Below are positions 39,392 to 47,266 of a DNA stretch of 64,000 nucleotides, piece after piece. Under the pieces are notes generated by a model. That model had not been told where the DNA came from. It searched no databases and saw only the letters and a list, made by a program, of their open reading frames with translations. The position numbers and the translations under genes are program-made. Position 1 is the stretch's first letter, and every line of letters begins with the position of its first letter. The stretch is from Azospirillum lipoferum. Its GTDB lineage: Bacteria > Pseudomonadota > Alphaproteobacteria > Azospirillales > Azospirillaceae. The stretch covers positions 62,001 to 126,000 of the forward strand of contig NZ_JALJXJ010000006.1 in NCBI RefSeq assembly GCF_024170005.1, given 5' to 3'.

Positions 39392-42222
39392 TGCCCGAGC
39401 CGGCAGCCGATCCCGAAGCGGACAGCCGGCCGGCCCCGGGTCCGGACCCAGCCATTCGCCGCCTTTTCCGCACGCCCAATCTGCCCGATCTCAATTTGCC
39501 GGTATCTGTCCCGCTTCTGGCCTTGATCGTCGGCACCGGCCTGTCCCTGCTGGCCATGCTCCAGTCGGAGCGCCTGCTGTACCGCGAGGAGGCGCACCGC
39601 TTTTCCGCGCGGGTCGAGGAAATCCACGGCCAGCTCGCCGACCGTATCCGGGTGTACGAGCAGGTGGCGCGCAGCGCCGCCTCGCTGGTGATGACCTTCC
39701 CCGACCTGCATTGGACGGCGTGGAACCGCTTCGTCGAGGCGCTGGACATGCCGCAGCGCTATCCCGGCATCATCTCCATCGCCTATGCCCGCGCCATCGC
39801 CGCCGACCGGGCCGGCGATCTGGTCGCGTCGATGCGGGCGGCCGGCCTGTCGACCTTCCGCATCTGGCCGGAAAATGCCGGGGCGGAGCGGGTGGTCAAC
39901 ATCTTCACCGCCCCGGTGAACGAGGCGAATGTGCGGGCCATAGGGTTCGACATGATGTCGGAGGTGAACCGGCGGTCGACCATCGAACGGGCGCGCGACA
40001 GCGGCGAGCCGGCCGCCACCCGCGCGATCACCCTGAAGATCGACGAGGCGACAGGGGCCAGGCCCGCCTTCATCCTCTATCAGGCGACCTACCGCGGCGA
40101 TCCCCTGCCGCCGTCGCTGGAGGCGCGGCGCGCGTCCTTCACCGGCGTGGTGCTGACCCCGGTCAGGATCGGCCCGCTGGTCGACGGGCTGATCGACGGC
40201 CGCCGGCCCGACAACCGGCCCGGCAGCCAACCCGACACCGGCATCGAGATCTACGACGTGCCGCCGGCGGAGGCCGAATTTCCGCTGTACCGCAGCCACC
40301 GTCCGCTGAAAGCCTCGTCCGCCCTCAGCCTCAGCCGCGAACTGCCGGTCGGCGGGCGCATCTGGACCGTCCGCTACGACAGCCTGCCCAATGGCCTGAT
40401 CACCGCCCATGACTGGGTGCCCGGCGCCCTGCTGGCCGGCGGCATCGCGCTCAGCATCGCGCTGTCGCTGGTGCTGCGCATGGTGCTGGCGACCCATTCC
40501 CGCGCGGTGGAGCTGGCCGGCGAGATGACCGCCTCGCTGCGTTTGCAGGAGGCCGAGCGCCAGCAGCTGTTCACCCAGGCGCCGCTGGGCATCGCGCTGG
40601 TCGGCACCGACGGGCTGGTGATGGACTGCAACCCGGCCTTCGCCGCCGCCGCCGGCCTGCCGCGGCAGGAGCTGCTGGGCACCGACTTGCGGCTGCGTTC
40701 CGGCGACCAGGCGTCGGTCTCCGCGCTGGAGGCGGCGTTGCAGGGGGAGAGCGGCAAGCTCGAATCCGACCAGCCCCTGCTGCTGGGCGGCCGGCGCAGC
40801 CATTTCAGCCTGCATTTCCAGCCGGTCACCGCGGAGGGCGCGCTGAAGTTCGTCCTGGCCTTCGCCGAGGACATCGGCGAGAAGCGCCGGGCCGAGCAGC
40901 ACATCCAGTATCTCGCCCATTTCGACGCGCTGACCGGCCTGCCCAACCGTGTCCTGCTGTATGACCGCATCGCCCAGGCCCTGCGCGAGGGGCGGCGCGA
41001 CGGCACCAAGGTGGCGGTGCTGTTCATCGACCTCGACCGCTTCAAGGTGATCAACGACAGCCTGGGCCACAGCTTCGGCGACGAGGTGCTGCGGTCGGTG
41101 GCGCGCCGGCTGCAATCGGGCCTGCGCGAATCCGACACGGTCGGCCGGCTGGGCGGCGACGAGTTCCTGATCGTCGTCCGCCGGGTGACGGAGCCGAACG
41201 ACGCCGCCTGCGTGGCGGAAAAGGTGGTGGCGCATCTGGCCAGCCCCTTCGCCGTCGGCGGCCAGAATTTCGTGGTGACGCCCAGCATCGGCATCAGCCT
41301 CTATCCCGACGACGCCGACGATCCCGAAGGGCTGATCCGCTGCGCCGACATCGCCATGTATCATGCCAAGGAGCAGGGGCGGAACGGCTTCCGCTTCGTC
41401 ACCAAGGAGATGGGCGCCAAATCGCGCGAGCGGATGGACCTGGAGGGCGCGCTGCGTCGGGCGATCCGCGAGGGCGAGCTTTTCCTGGTCTACCAGCCGC
41501 AGGTCGACACCCTGACCGGCCGCATCGTCGGGCTGGAGGCGCTGGTCCGCTGGAACCACCCCGAGGAGGGGCTGATCCTGCCCGGCCGCTTCCTGCCGGT
41601 GGCGGAGGAGACCGGGCTGGTGCAGGCGATGGGCGACTGGGTGCTGTTCGAGGCCTGCGCCCAGATCCGGCGCTGGCGCGCCCGCTTCGACCTGTCGATC
41701 CCGGTGGCGGTCAACGTGTCCGGCGCCCAGTTCCGCGACGGGCAGCTGCCGGCCAAGGTCGCCCGCGCGCTCGACGCCAACGGCCTGAGCGGGCCGGAGC
41801 TGGAGATCGAGGTGACGGAAAGCACCCTGATCGACGATGTCGAGGCCGCGGCGGAGACCCTGACGGCGCTGAAGCGGCGCGGCGTGCTGATCGCGCTGGA
41901 CGATTTCGGCACCGGCTATTCCAGCCTCAGCTACCTGCACCGGCTGCCGATCGACAAGCTGAAGATCGACCGCTCCTTCATCCACGACCTGTCGACCGGC
42001 GCCAGCGACGCCTCCGTCCCGCGCGCCATCGTCGGGCTGGGCCGCAGCCTGGGCCTGTCGGTGATCGCCGAGGGGGTGGAGACGCAGGAGCAGTTGCAGC
42101 TGCTGCGCGATCTGGCCTGCGAAAGCTACCAGGGCTTCCTGTTCAGCCGCCCCGTCCCCGCCGAGGAGGTGGAGCGGCTGCTGGAGAAGCTGACGGCCGC
42201 ACATCCGGTGTCGGCGGAGTAG
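39391..42222 (+). CDS. CHASE-PAS-GGDEF-EAL membrane c-di-GMP enzyme
   Basis: A 943-residue bifunctional signalling protein. Membrane helix 1 (about 38-58), a periplasmic CHASE domain (about 85-300, including GIISIAYARAI), membrane helix 2 (about 346-367), a PAS domain (about 390-497), GGDEF (about 510-675) and EAL (about 685-935). The GGDEF motif is intact (588-592) and is preceded at the correct distance by an inhibitory RxxD site (RESD, 579-582). The EAL motif is intact (716-718), and the catalytic-loop DDFGTGYSSL is present. Both synthase and phosphodiesterase activity are possible. CHASE domains sense small extracellular ligands such as cytokinins or amino acids. Confidence 0.93.
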   Translation: MPEPAADPEADSRPAPGPDPAIRRLFRTPNLPDLNLPVSVPLLALIVGTGLSLLAMLQSERLLYREEAHRFSARVEEIHGQLADRIRVYEQVARSAASLVMTFPDLHWTAWNRFVEALDMPQRYPGIISIAYARAIAADRAGDLVASMRAAGLSTFRIWPENAGAERVVNIFTAPVNEANVRAIGFDMMSEVNRRSTIERARDSGEPAATRAITLKIDEATGARPAFILYQATYRGDPLPPSLEARRASFTGVVLTPVRIGPLVDGLIDGRRPDNRPGSQPDTGIEIYDVPPAEAEFPLYRSHRPLKASSALSLSRELPVGGRIWTVRYDSLPNGLITAHDWVPGALLAGGIALSIALSLVLRMVLATHSRAVELAGEMTASLRLQEAERQQLFTQAPLGIALVGTDGLVMDCNPAFAAAAGLPRQELLGTDLRLRSGDQASVSALEAALQGESGKLESDQPLLLGGRRSHFSLHFQPVTAEGALKFVLAFAEDIGEKRRAEQHIQYLAHFDALTGLPNRVLLYDRIAQALREGRRDGTKVAVLFIDLDRFKVINDSLGHSFGDEVLRSVARRLQSGLRESDTVGRLGGDEFLIVVRRVTEPNDAACVAEKVVAHLASPFAVGGQNFVVTPSIGISLYPDDADDPEGLIRCADIAMYHAKEQGRNGFRFVTKEMGAKSRERMDLEGALRRAIREGELFLVYQPQVDTLTGRIVGLEALVRWNHPEEGLILPGRFLPVAEETGLVQAMGDWVLFEACAQIRRWRARFDLSIPVAVNVSGAQFRDGQLPAKVARALDANGLSGPELEIEVTESTLIDDVEAAAETLTALKRRGVLIALDDFGTGYSSLSYLHRLPIDKLKIDRSFIHDLSTGASDASVPRAIVGLGRSLGLSVIAEGVETQEQLQLLRDLACESYQGFLFSRPVPAEEVERLLEKLTAAHPVSAE

Positions 42223-42235
42223 CGGTCCGCCTCAA

Positions 42236-42269
42236 CCGGCCAATTCAGCCGGCCAATTCAGCCGGCCGG
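42236..42269. repeat. 13-bp tandem repeat at a convergent gene end
   Basis: The unit ccggccaattcag occurs at 42236-42248 and 42249-42261, with a partial third copy (ccggccgg) after it. It overlaps the stop codon of the ArsR-type gene. It probably arose by slippage. Its inverted GGCC/CCGG content could also form a hairpin between the convergent genes. Confidence 0.75.
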
Positions 42270-43055
42270 CGCGTAGGCCGGCTCCATGGCGAAGGGAATG
42301 CCGGTCTCCGCCAGCGTCTTCAGGCGCGACAGCGTTTCCGGCCAGCCGGAGACGACCGCCTTCGAGGTGGCGGTTTCGCCGTCGAACCCGTCATGGACCA
42401 GGGTCAGCTTGCAGGCGTCGGTGCCGACCGGGGTGATCTCCCAGGTGACGCGCGACGGCTTGTCCGCCGCCACCTCGGGCGACCAGCGGGCGTGGAAGCT
42501 CATGGTCAGGCGCTGCGGCGGCTCCAGCGCCAGGATCTCCCCGGCGATCACCGCGCGGTCGCCCATCAGGAACTCGATGCTGCCGCCCACCCGCCAGTCG
42601 GTGCGGGAAGTCATGTTGAAATGCTGGTAGAGCGGCGTCTTGGCGTCGTCGGTGATGATGTCCCACACCGCCTGGGCGGTGGCGCGGATATACAGCTCAT
42701 ACACATGGCGAGGCGCGGATGGCGTCATTGGCGTGGTCCTTTCCTCCAGATGCGTCTTCAGATCGCTCATCGCCCGCAGGAACGGCGCGGCGTAGCGCGA
42801 AATCCAACGGTCGGCCACCAGCTGGAGCGGGGCCGGATTCAGGTAATGGTGCTTCTCCCGCCCCACCTTGCGGGTGGTGACGAGATGGGCGTCCTCCAGC
42901 ACGCGCAGATGCTTCATCACGCCGAAGCGCGTCATCTGCATGTCCTGCGGCAGATGCCGCTCCAGGTCGCCCAGCGTCCGCCCGTCCCGCTCGAACAGCA
43001 GGTCGAGCAGCCGGCGGCGGGCCGGGTGGGCCAGCGCAGCGAAGATGTCGTCCAT
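42258..43055 (-). CDS. ArsR-family regulator fused to SRPBCC (AHSA1) domain
   Basis: A 265-residue protein. Residues 1-95 are an ArsR-type winged helix (DDIFAALAHPARRRLLDLLF, TRFGVMKHLRVLEDAHLV, REKHHYLN). No metal-binding cysteine motif is seen in it. Residues 115-262 are an SRPBCC/AHSA1 domain (YIRATAQAVWDIITDD, RVGGSIEFLMGDRAVI, SGWPETLSRLKTLAE). These two modules are often neighbouring genes; here one frame spans both. ATG 43055 was chosen; GTG 43085 is possible. The SRPBCC pocket may be the ligand sensor. Confidence 0.85.
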   Translation of the reverse strand: MDDIFAALAHPARRRLLDLLFERDGRTLGDLERHLPQDMQMTRFGVMKHLRVLEDAHLVTTRKVGREKHHYLNPAPLQLVADRWISRYAAPFLRAMSDLKTHLEERTTPMTPSAPRHVYELYIRATAQAVWDIITDDAKTPLYQHFNMTSRTDWRVGGSIEFLMGDRAVIAGEILALEPPQRLTMSFHARWSPEVAADKPSRVTWEITPVGTDACKLTLVHDGFDGETATSKAVVSGWPETLSRLKTLAETGIPFAMEPAYAPAG

Positions 43056-43147
43056 GGCGGTGAGAATAGGTGACTGGATGGTCACATGTCAAGGCGCAGG
43101 CTTGGCGGTGCGGTTCCGCTGCCGCCCTGTTCTGAACAAGGATGTGG

Positions 43148-43561
43148 TTACTGCCGGGGGGCCGGTGACGGGGTGAGGAGTTTCACGGTGCCGGTTCCTG
43201 CCCGCTTGGCGAAATCCTGGTCTAAGGTGACCAGAGTCGCGGCTTTCGCCTTTTCGGACTCATACAGGATCACGCCGTCGGCGAAGTCCCCTCCGGCCGT
43301 GAGCAGGCGGAGACCGGCTTCGGCCGCGGCCCGGTTGGTTTCGACGGTGCGGCTTTCGATCAAGCCTTTCAAAGCGGCGGCGATGTCCTCAATCCGGTAG
43401 CGGTAGGCCCGCTTCAACACCCAAACGACTTCGCACAACACGACGGTCGAGATGAAGACCGTTTCCGCTTCCTCGATGATGCGCGCGGCTTCGTCGGCCT
43501 GTTCGGGGGCATCCCAGGTCAGGAACCGGACCAGGACATTGGTGTCGACGGCGATCTTCAC
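43148..43561 (-). CDS. PIN-domain (VapC-like) toxin
   Basis: A 137-residue PIN nuclease: AVDTNVLVRFL carries the first acidic residue, CEVVWVLKRAY the second (Glu), and DFADGVI plus LDQDFAKRAG supply the remaining acids. Such toxins cleave tRNA or rRNA. It lies 10 bases downstream of the AbrB-like antitoxin gene and is presumably neutralised by it. Confidence 0.9.
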   Translation of the reverse strand: MKIAVDTNVLVRFLTWDAPEQADEAARIIEEAETVFISTVVLCEVVWVLKRAYRYRIEDIAAALKGLIESRTVETNRAAAEAGLRLLTAGGDFADGVILYESEKAKAATLVTLDQDFAKRAGTGTVKLLTPSPAPRQ

Positions 43562-43571
43562 GCTGTGGTCC

Positions 43572-43832
43572 TCATCCCTCGTCGCTGCCGCCCCTGCCTT
43601 GTTCGATCGCCTCCTGCATTTCCTGCAAGGTCACGGCGGTTTGGCCGGGACGCCGCAGCATGCCGCGCAGCCGCGCCAACTTTGGGCGTGTACCGGCCGG
43701 GCGCAACTCCACCCGTCCGTCCGGCAGCAGCTCCACATCGACATGGTCGCCGGGCTTGATGCCGAGATGGTCGAGAACGGCTTGCCGCAAGGTGATCTGT
43801 CCCTTCGCGGTGACAGTCAGTTCCACCCTCAT
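43572..43832 (-). CDS. AbrB/MazE-type antitoxin
   Basis: An 86-residue protein with an N-terminal SpoVT/AbrB swapped-hairpin DNA-binding domain (VTAKGQITLRQAVLDHLGIKPG, DHVDVELLPDGRVELRP). A C-terminal flexible tail (LQEMQEAIEQGRG) probably wraps the toxin. It precedes the PIN gene in the usual antitoxin-toxin order. A short palindrome 29 bases upstream is a candidate operator. Confidence 0.9.
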   Translation of the reverse strand: MRVELTVTAKGQITLRQAVLDHLGIKPGDHVDVELLPDGRVELRPAGTRPKLARLRGMLRRPGQTAVTLQEMQEAIEQGRGGSDEG

Positions 43833-43860
43833 GGCGCGCTCCCTGGTAATGGTTCCTGTG

Positions 43861-43873
43861 CCTTACTGTAAGG
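43861..43873. promoter_or_regulatory. Candidate toxin-antitoxin operator palindrome
   Basis: ccttactgtaagg is a perfect inverted repeat (arms ccttac and gtaagg around one base), 28 bases upstream of the antitoxin start codon. AbrB-type antitoxins usually repress their own operon through such sites. Confidence 0.5.
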
Positions 43874-44033
43874 AGGACGTGGCCGTTCATCAAGAGAGCA
43901 CGGCTCCGTCGGCTATTCTCACTCCTTGGCGACGGCGCGGGTTCCGAGCCGGGGCAGGATTTTTGCGGTAGCGGATCACATTCAGCGTACTGCCGAGCCT
44001 TCGGTGGCGGGACTGCTGTGATGATCATATATA

Positions 44034-44062
44034 TTGACATAGGAAGTAGGCGACCCTACAAT
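44034..44062 (+). promoter_or_regulatory. Near-consensus sigma-70 promoter of the AT-rich island
   Basis: TTGACA (44034-44039), exactly 17 bases, then TACAAT (44057-44062). An AT-rich upstream segment (atcatatatat) precedes the -35. The -10 region cctacaatca recurs at 44093-44102 without a matching -35. It would give a leader of roughly 93 bases before the first island gene. The remainder of 43833-44161 holds no gene. Confidence 0.75.
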
Positions 44063-44162
44063 CACTTGCCCATCGCGGGTGACGCCTGTTCACCTACAAT
44101 CATCTAGGTTCTTCAGCCTAGTTCGCCCAGCTAGAAGCAGAATATTTGCCAAGAGGATCGCC

Positions 44163-44822
44163 GTGGACTTGCAGTTACGGATGGCGTCTATCGTAGTGAT
44201 AGCACGGTATCATAATCCGTCGATCATGAATGACGATTTCCTCAAGATCAATCGTATCATTGGACACACTTGGGGAGAGCCCTCCGAGTTTATCTCGACT
44301 CCGCCATACTCGACTATTTCTTATCAGGCAAAAAACTTTCGTATATCGTGTCAGGAAGAACGGCTCCAGTTTGACCAAGTTTTGAGTCCTGGAGACTGGG
44401 ACATCTCTGAGTTGGTTGAAGCTGCAAGTAATTATGTGGGTGTCCTTCGTCACGTCCAGTATATATCGATTGGAGTCAATGCGATTTTCTCTGGAACCAC
44501 CCAAACTGAAGGGAGTGAGTGGATTAAATCCGAACTGCTCTCGGAATCGATGGTGCGGCGAGCAGGCCATGTGGCCAGTGCAGGCATCCGTTTGCAGTTG
44601 GCGATTGATCCGGGTAGCTCCCTAACTATTATGGTCGAGCCTGCTCCAAGAGGCGAAGGCAGCTCAATCTCTGAGCAAGAGAGCAATCAAGTTCAGTTCC
44701 AGACAAACTGCCACAGAACTTTGAGTTCAGGTCATCCCGAACTTATAGAATTGATCAAAAGTACTCCTGAAGACTTGAAGAAAACTAAAGAAACAATCGA
44801 GAAAACCGTGGGAGTGGCATGA
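44163..44822 (+). CDS. Unknown protein 1 of AT-rich Fic island
   Basis: A 219-residue soluble protein with base composition well below its surroundings in G+C, which suggests transfer. I do not recognise the family. It has an alternating beta-rich first half (SIVVIARYHNPSIM, ISYQAKNFRISCQEERLQF), a middle helix (DISELVEAASNYVGVLRH) and a Lys/Glu-rich C-terminal helix (PEDLKKTKETIEKTV). The GTG start at 44163 was chosen because agagga precedes it closely; ATG 44181 is the alternative. Its stop overlaps the next ATG (ATGA), so the two proteins are coupled and may form a complex. Confidence 0.65.
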   Translation: MDLQLRMASIVVIARYHNPSIMNDDFLKINRIIGHTWGEPSEFISTPPYSTISYQAKNFRISCQEERLQFDQVLSPGDWDISELVEAASNYVGVLRHVQYISIGVNAIFSGTTQTEGSEWIKSELLSESMVRRAGHVASAGIRLQLAIDPGSSLTIMVEPAPRGEGSSISEQESNQVQFQTNCHRTLSSGHPELIELIKSTPEDLKKTKETIEKTVGVA

Positions 44823-45376
44823 TGCTGTGCGAATTGGTGACGGCTTCTGACTTTCGCCCTGCTCCGCAAATTGCTTGGAAAGGGGTTCATCTTCACGGTG
44901 TGAACGAGGATTTGCTGAAGGGTGTAGATGCTGGCACAGAGCCGGACACCATGCTTCTTGTGAAGCTCAGCCCTAAAGAGCCAGCAACACAAACTACTGG
45001 CTATACCAGGAACCAAGAAGCCATTGGATTCTGGTACAAAAATGCTCAGTTTAGCTTTCAAGAAATGCCAACAACGCCTTTGCAGCCTCGGGATGTTCGT
45101 CAAGGATTTCTCGATCTGCTTTCCGAAATCTCTGCATCTCTTGCTAAAGCTCCGGACCTAAATTCAGTACGGAAGGATCAGGCTGAGGTAGCGTTTGATG
45201 CTCGACGCAATCTTCTGGAGATTGTCGAAGGGACAGCCGCTGCTGGAAGCGTAATTCCGGACAGCCTAATGGCTGATCTCCATGCGGCAGTAGCTCGCAT
45301 GGAGAATGGGGAACCCAAGGACATGGAGGATTGGGCGGGGAAACTTGCACTTGACTTGTCCAGGTTCAAAGATTAG
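44819..45376 (+). CDS. Unknown protein 2 of AT-rich Fic island
   Basis: A 185-residue soluble protein, AT-rich gene, no recognised domain. The N-terminal half is beta-like (AWKGVHLHGVNEDLL, DTMLLVKLSP, EAIGFWYKNAQFSFQEMP). The C-terminal half is helical (RQGFLDLLSEISASLAKAP, ADLHAAVARMENGEPK). It is translationally coupled to the preceding gene and lies 24 bases upstream of the Fic gene. It could be an immunity or specificity subunit, which is inference from order only. Confidence 0.65.
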   Translation: MMLCELVTASDFRPAPQIAWKGVHLHGVNEDLLKGVDAGTEPDTMLLVKLSPKEPATQTTGYTRNQEAIGFWYKNAQFSFQEMPTTPLQPRDVRQGFLDLLSEISASLAKAPDLNSVRKDQAEVAFDARRNLLEIVEGTAAAGSVIPDSLMADLHAAVARMENGEPKDMEDWAGKLALDLSRFKD

Positions 45377-45400
45377 TCGGCTCTGTTCAGGTCTATTTTT

Positions 45401-46048
45401 ATGTTCCATACGACACTTTCGTGCCCAAGCTGGGAATATAGTACAATTCCCGGACATGATGACGTACTGAAGCAAAGGGCTCAGGCGGTGCTGTCCCATA
45501 TTGGGACGGCATCGCCAACTGCAGTGCTTTTTCTTGCATCAGATACTCGTACAGTTCACGGGACATATTTCGAGAATTTGACGCCGCCCGGCTGCGACTA
45601 CTATCGTGGACACTATAGGGGTGAGAAATTTCCTTGCCTTGAAGGATGCGAAGTAGGAATTTCTTCAGATCCTCGTGTCGGGCACAAGGCATACTCTGTG
45701 CCTGAGAAGATGAAGATTTTTGCAAAGGATATGGATGAAGCTGTCCAAAGTGTTGATGTCGCGTGGGCTGCTAACAATCAGGTTTTCAGTAAAGCTGAGA
45801 AGCTGTATCGATCTGTTCGAACAGTTGCAGCGTTATTCGTTTATTTTCTTGAAGTCCACCCCTATGCCAATGGCAACGGGCATATGGCTCGTTTCATTCT
45901 CATCGCACTCTTGCGTCGCTACGGACTTTTCCTATCACGTTGGCCTATCCATCCTCGGCCCGCGGACCCGCCGTACTCAAAGTGCATCGCCCTCTATAGA
46001 GATGGGCACCCGATACATTTGGAAAAATTTATCCTAAACTGCATTTAG
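45401..46048 (+). CDS. Fic-domain protein with altered active-site motif
   Basis: A 215-residue Fic protein in AT-rich DNA. The motif at residues 153-164 reads HPYANGNGHMAR against the canonical HPFx(D/E)GNGRxxR. The catalytic His153 is kept, but the metal-binding acid is Asn157 and the first Arg is His161. The upstream flap-like region (HGTYFENLTPPGCDYYRGHY) is also present. Fic proteins transfer AMP or other phosphate-containing groups to target proteins. The substitutions suggest either a different cosubstrate or weak activity. It is last of the island, with no inhibitory (S/T)xxxE(G/N) helix visible in it. Confidence 0.8.
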   Translation: MFHTTLSCPSWEYSTIPGHDDVLKQRAQAVLSHIGTASPTAVLFLASDTRTVHGTYFENLTPPGCDYYRGHYRGEKFPCLEGCEVGISSDPRVGHKAYSVPEKMKIFAKDMDEAVQSVDVAWAANNQVFSKAEKLYRSVRTVAALFVYFLEVHPYANGNGHMARFILIALLRRYGLFLSRWPIHPRPADPPYSKCIALYRDGHPIHLEKFILNCI

Positions 46049-46401
46049 TTCTTCGACCTTCTGGTCCCTATGTGGTTTGGGCTGGTCAGATTGCTGATGA
46101 GCTATGGCTTCGTAGCAGATGGGATAGCCTAAAGCACTGTTTCCTAAAGAATTCAATGTGCGGTCGCACTGTCGAGGACTATTAGGAATCCTATCCTCCG
46201 CCCCATCGGGAAACACCGATCTCGATAGTGCTGCCTGCCGGCTGTTCATGTCCGCTCCTGGCACCTTTCGGACGCTATCACGATACAGCACCGCAAGCCA
46301 GACACCGAGCCTATGTCAAACCGGTTCTACGGCATCATGGTAGCCTTCAAACCCATCAATCCCACCAACCCGCCCGTGCTTTTATAGAATCCCGCCGTAA
46401 A

Positions 46402-46415
46402 AGGAAAATTTTCCT
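46402..46415. promoter_or_regulatory. 14-bp perfect palindrome upstream of the HTH gene
   Basis: aggaaaattttcct is its own complement and lies 41 bases before ATG 46457. A second hairpin (ccacaag 46426-46432 with cttgtgg 46441-46447) follows and overlaps the ggag ribosome-binding site at 46446-46449. The first part of the gap (46049-46401) has no gene I can support. It looks like eroded island edge, with AT content falling toward 46430. Confidence 0.5.
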
Positions 46416-46456
46416 GTAATCTCCCCCACAAGCCCTCTCACTTGTGGAGTTCCGCC

Positions 46457-47167
46457 ATGCTCCTCGACAGCCGCAGCTTCATCAACGACCAGTTCCCCCG
46501 CTGGGCGGAGGAGCCGCCGACCCCGTCCGAAGGCTCGTTGGTCCCCGGTTCGCAGTTCCATGAGGAACAATGGATCATGGCCGCCGGCATGCTGGCCCGC
46601 GGCAACAGCTTCCTCCAGGTCTCCCGCGCCATGGGGTGCAGCCGCACCACGCTGTGGCGGGCCTATTACGGCTCCCAGGATTTTCGTCACAGGGTCTGGT
46701 GGGAGAGGCAGGCGCTGAACCGCGAGGCCGAGCTGCGCCTGTCCTCGCTGCGCATCCTGGTGGCCGAGCAGATCGAGCGGCTGGTCACCTCCGGTGATCC
46801 CGCCACCGTGCGCTGGCTGGCCGAGCGGCTCGGCCTGTTCGCCGGCCTCGACATGCCCACCGCCAAGCGGAACGCCGCCCAGCCCGACCGGCAGCGCGAC
46901 GATCCGCCGGCCGCCGGACCCGCCCCGAAACCGGAGGACCCGCCCGCCGTCACCGTCCCCGAACTGGACGACGACGACATCCCCGGCGCCATTCGCGAAC
47001 GCAGGATGCCCAACCCCGCCATGGTCGCCGCCGTCCTGGCCGAGCCGGAGGCGGAGGGACCGAAGGGCGTCTTCCCCTATACCGTCAACCAGTACGAGGA
47101 ATACCCCAACCTCAATCCCGGCCCGGTTCCCCGCCGCGCCGCCGGTGCCTTCTCCTGGCGCCGGTAG
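46457..47167 (+). CDS. Helix-turn-helix protein of unknown role
   Basis: A 236-residue protein. Residues 40-75 form a homeodomain-like HTH (QVSRAMGCSRTTLWRAYYG) of the type seen in phage small terminases and transposase-like regulators. A second helical block (LRILVAEQIERLVTSGDPATVRWLAERLG) follows, and the C-terminal third is Pro/Asp-rich and disordered. Its G+C is high, like the core genome. The Shine-Dalgarno ggag is partly buried in a hairpin. No phage genes adjoin it. Confidence 0.65.
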   Translation: MLLDSRSFINDQFPRWAEEPPTPSEGSLVPGSQFHEEQWIMAAGMLARGNSFLQVSRAMGCSRTTLWRAYYGSQDFRHRVWWERQALNREAELRLSSLRILVAEQIERLVTSGDPATVRWLAERLGLFAGLDMPTAKRNAAQPDRQRDDPPAAGPAPKPEDPPAVTVPELDDDDIPGAIRERRMPNPAMVAAVLAEPEAEGPKGVFPYTVNQYEEYPNLNPGPVPRRAAGAFSWRR

Positions 47168-47266
47168 ATGGAACATGCGCCGGATTCTGTTCCACGCCGT
47201 TCCATCCGCCGCTCCGCCACACGGTCGAGCCCCGATGCCACCATCCTGATCGCAGGGCGGGCGCCT

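Noticed and set aside
46049..46400. Remnant transposase near the right edge of the AT-rich island
   Set aside because: Short frames exist on both strands but none shows a recognisable transposase motif or inverted ends.
43900..46440. tRNA or attachment site bordering the AT-rich island
   Set aside because: No cloverleaf-like sequence or matching direct repeat was found by eye at the island borders.
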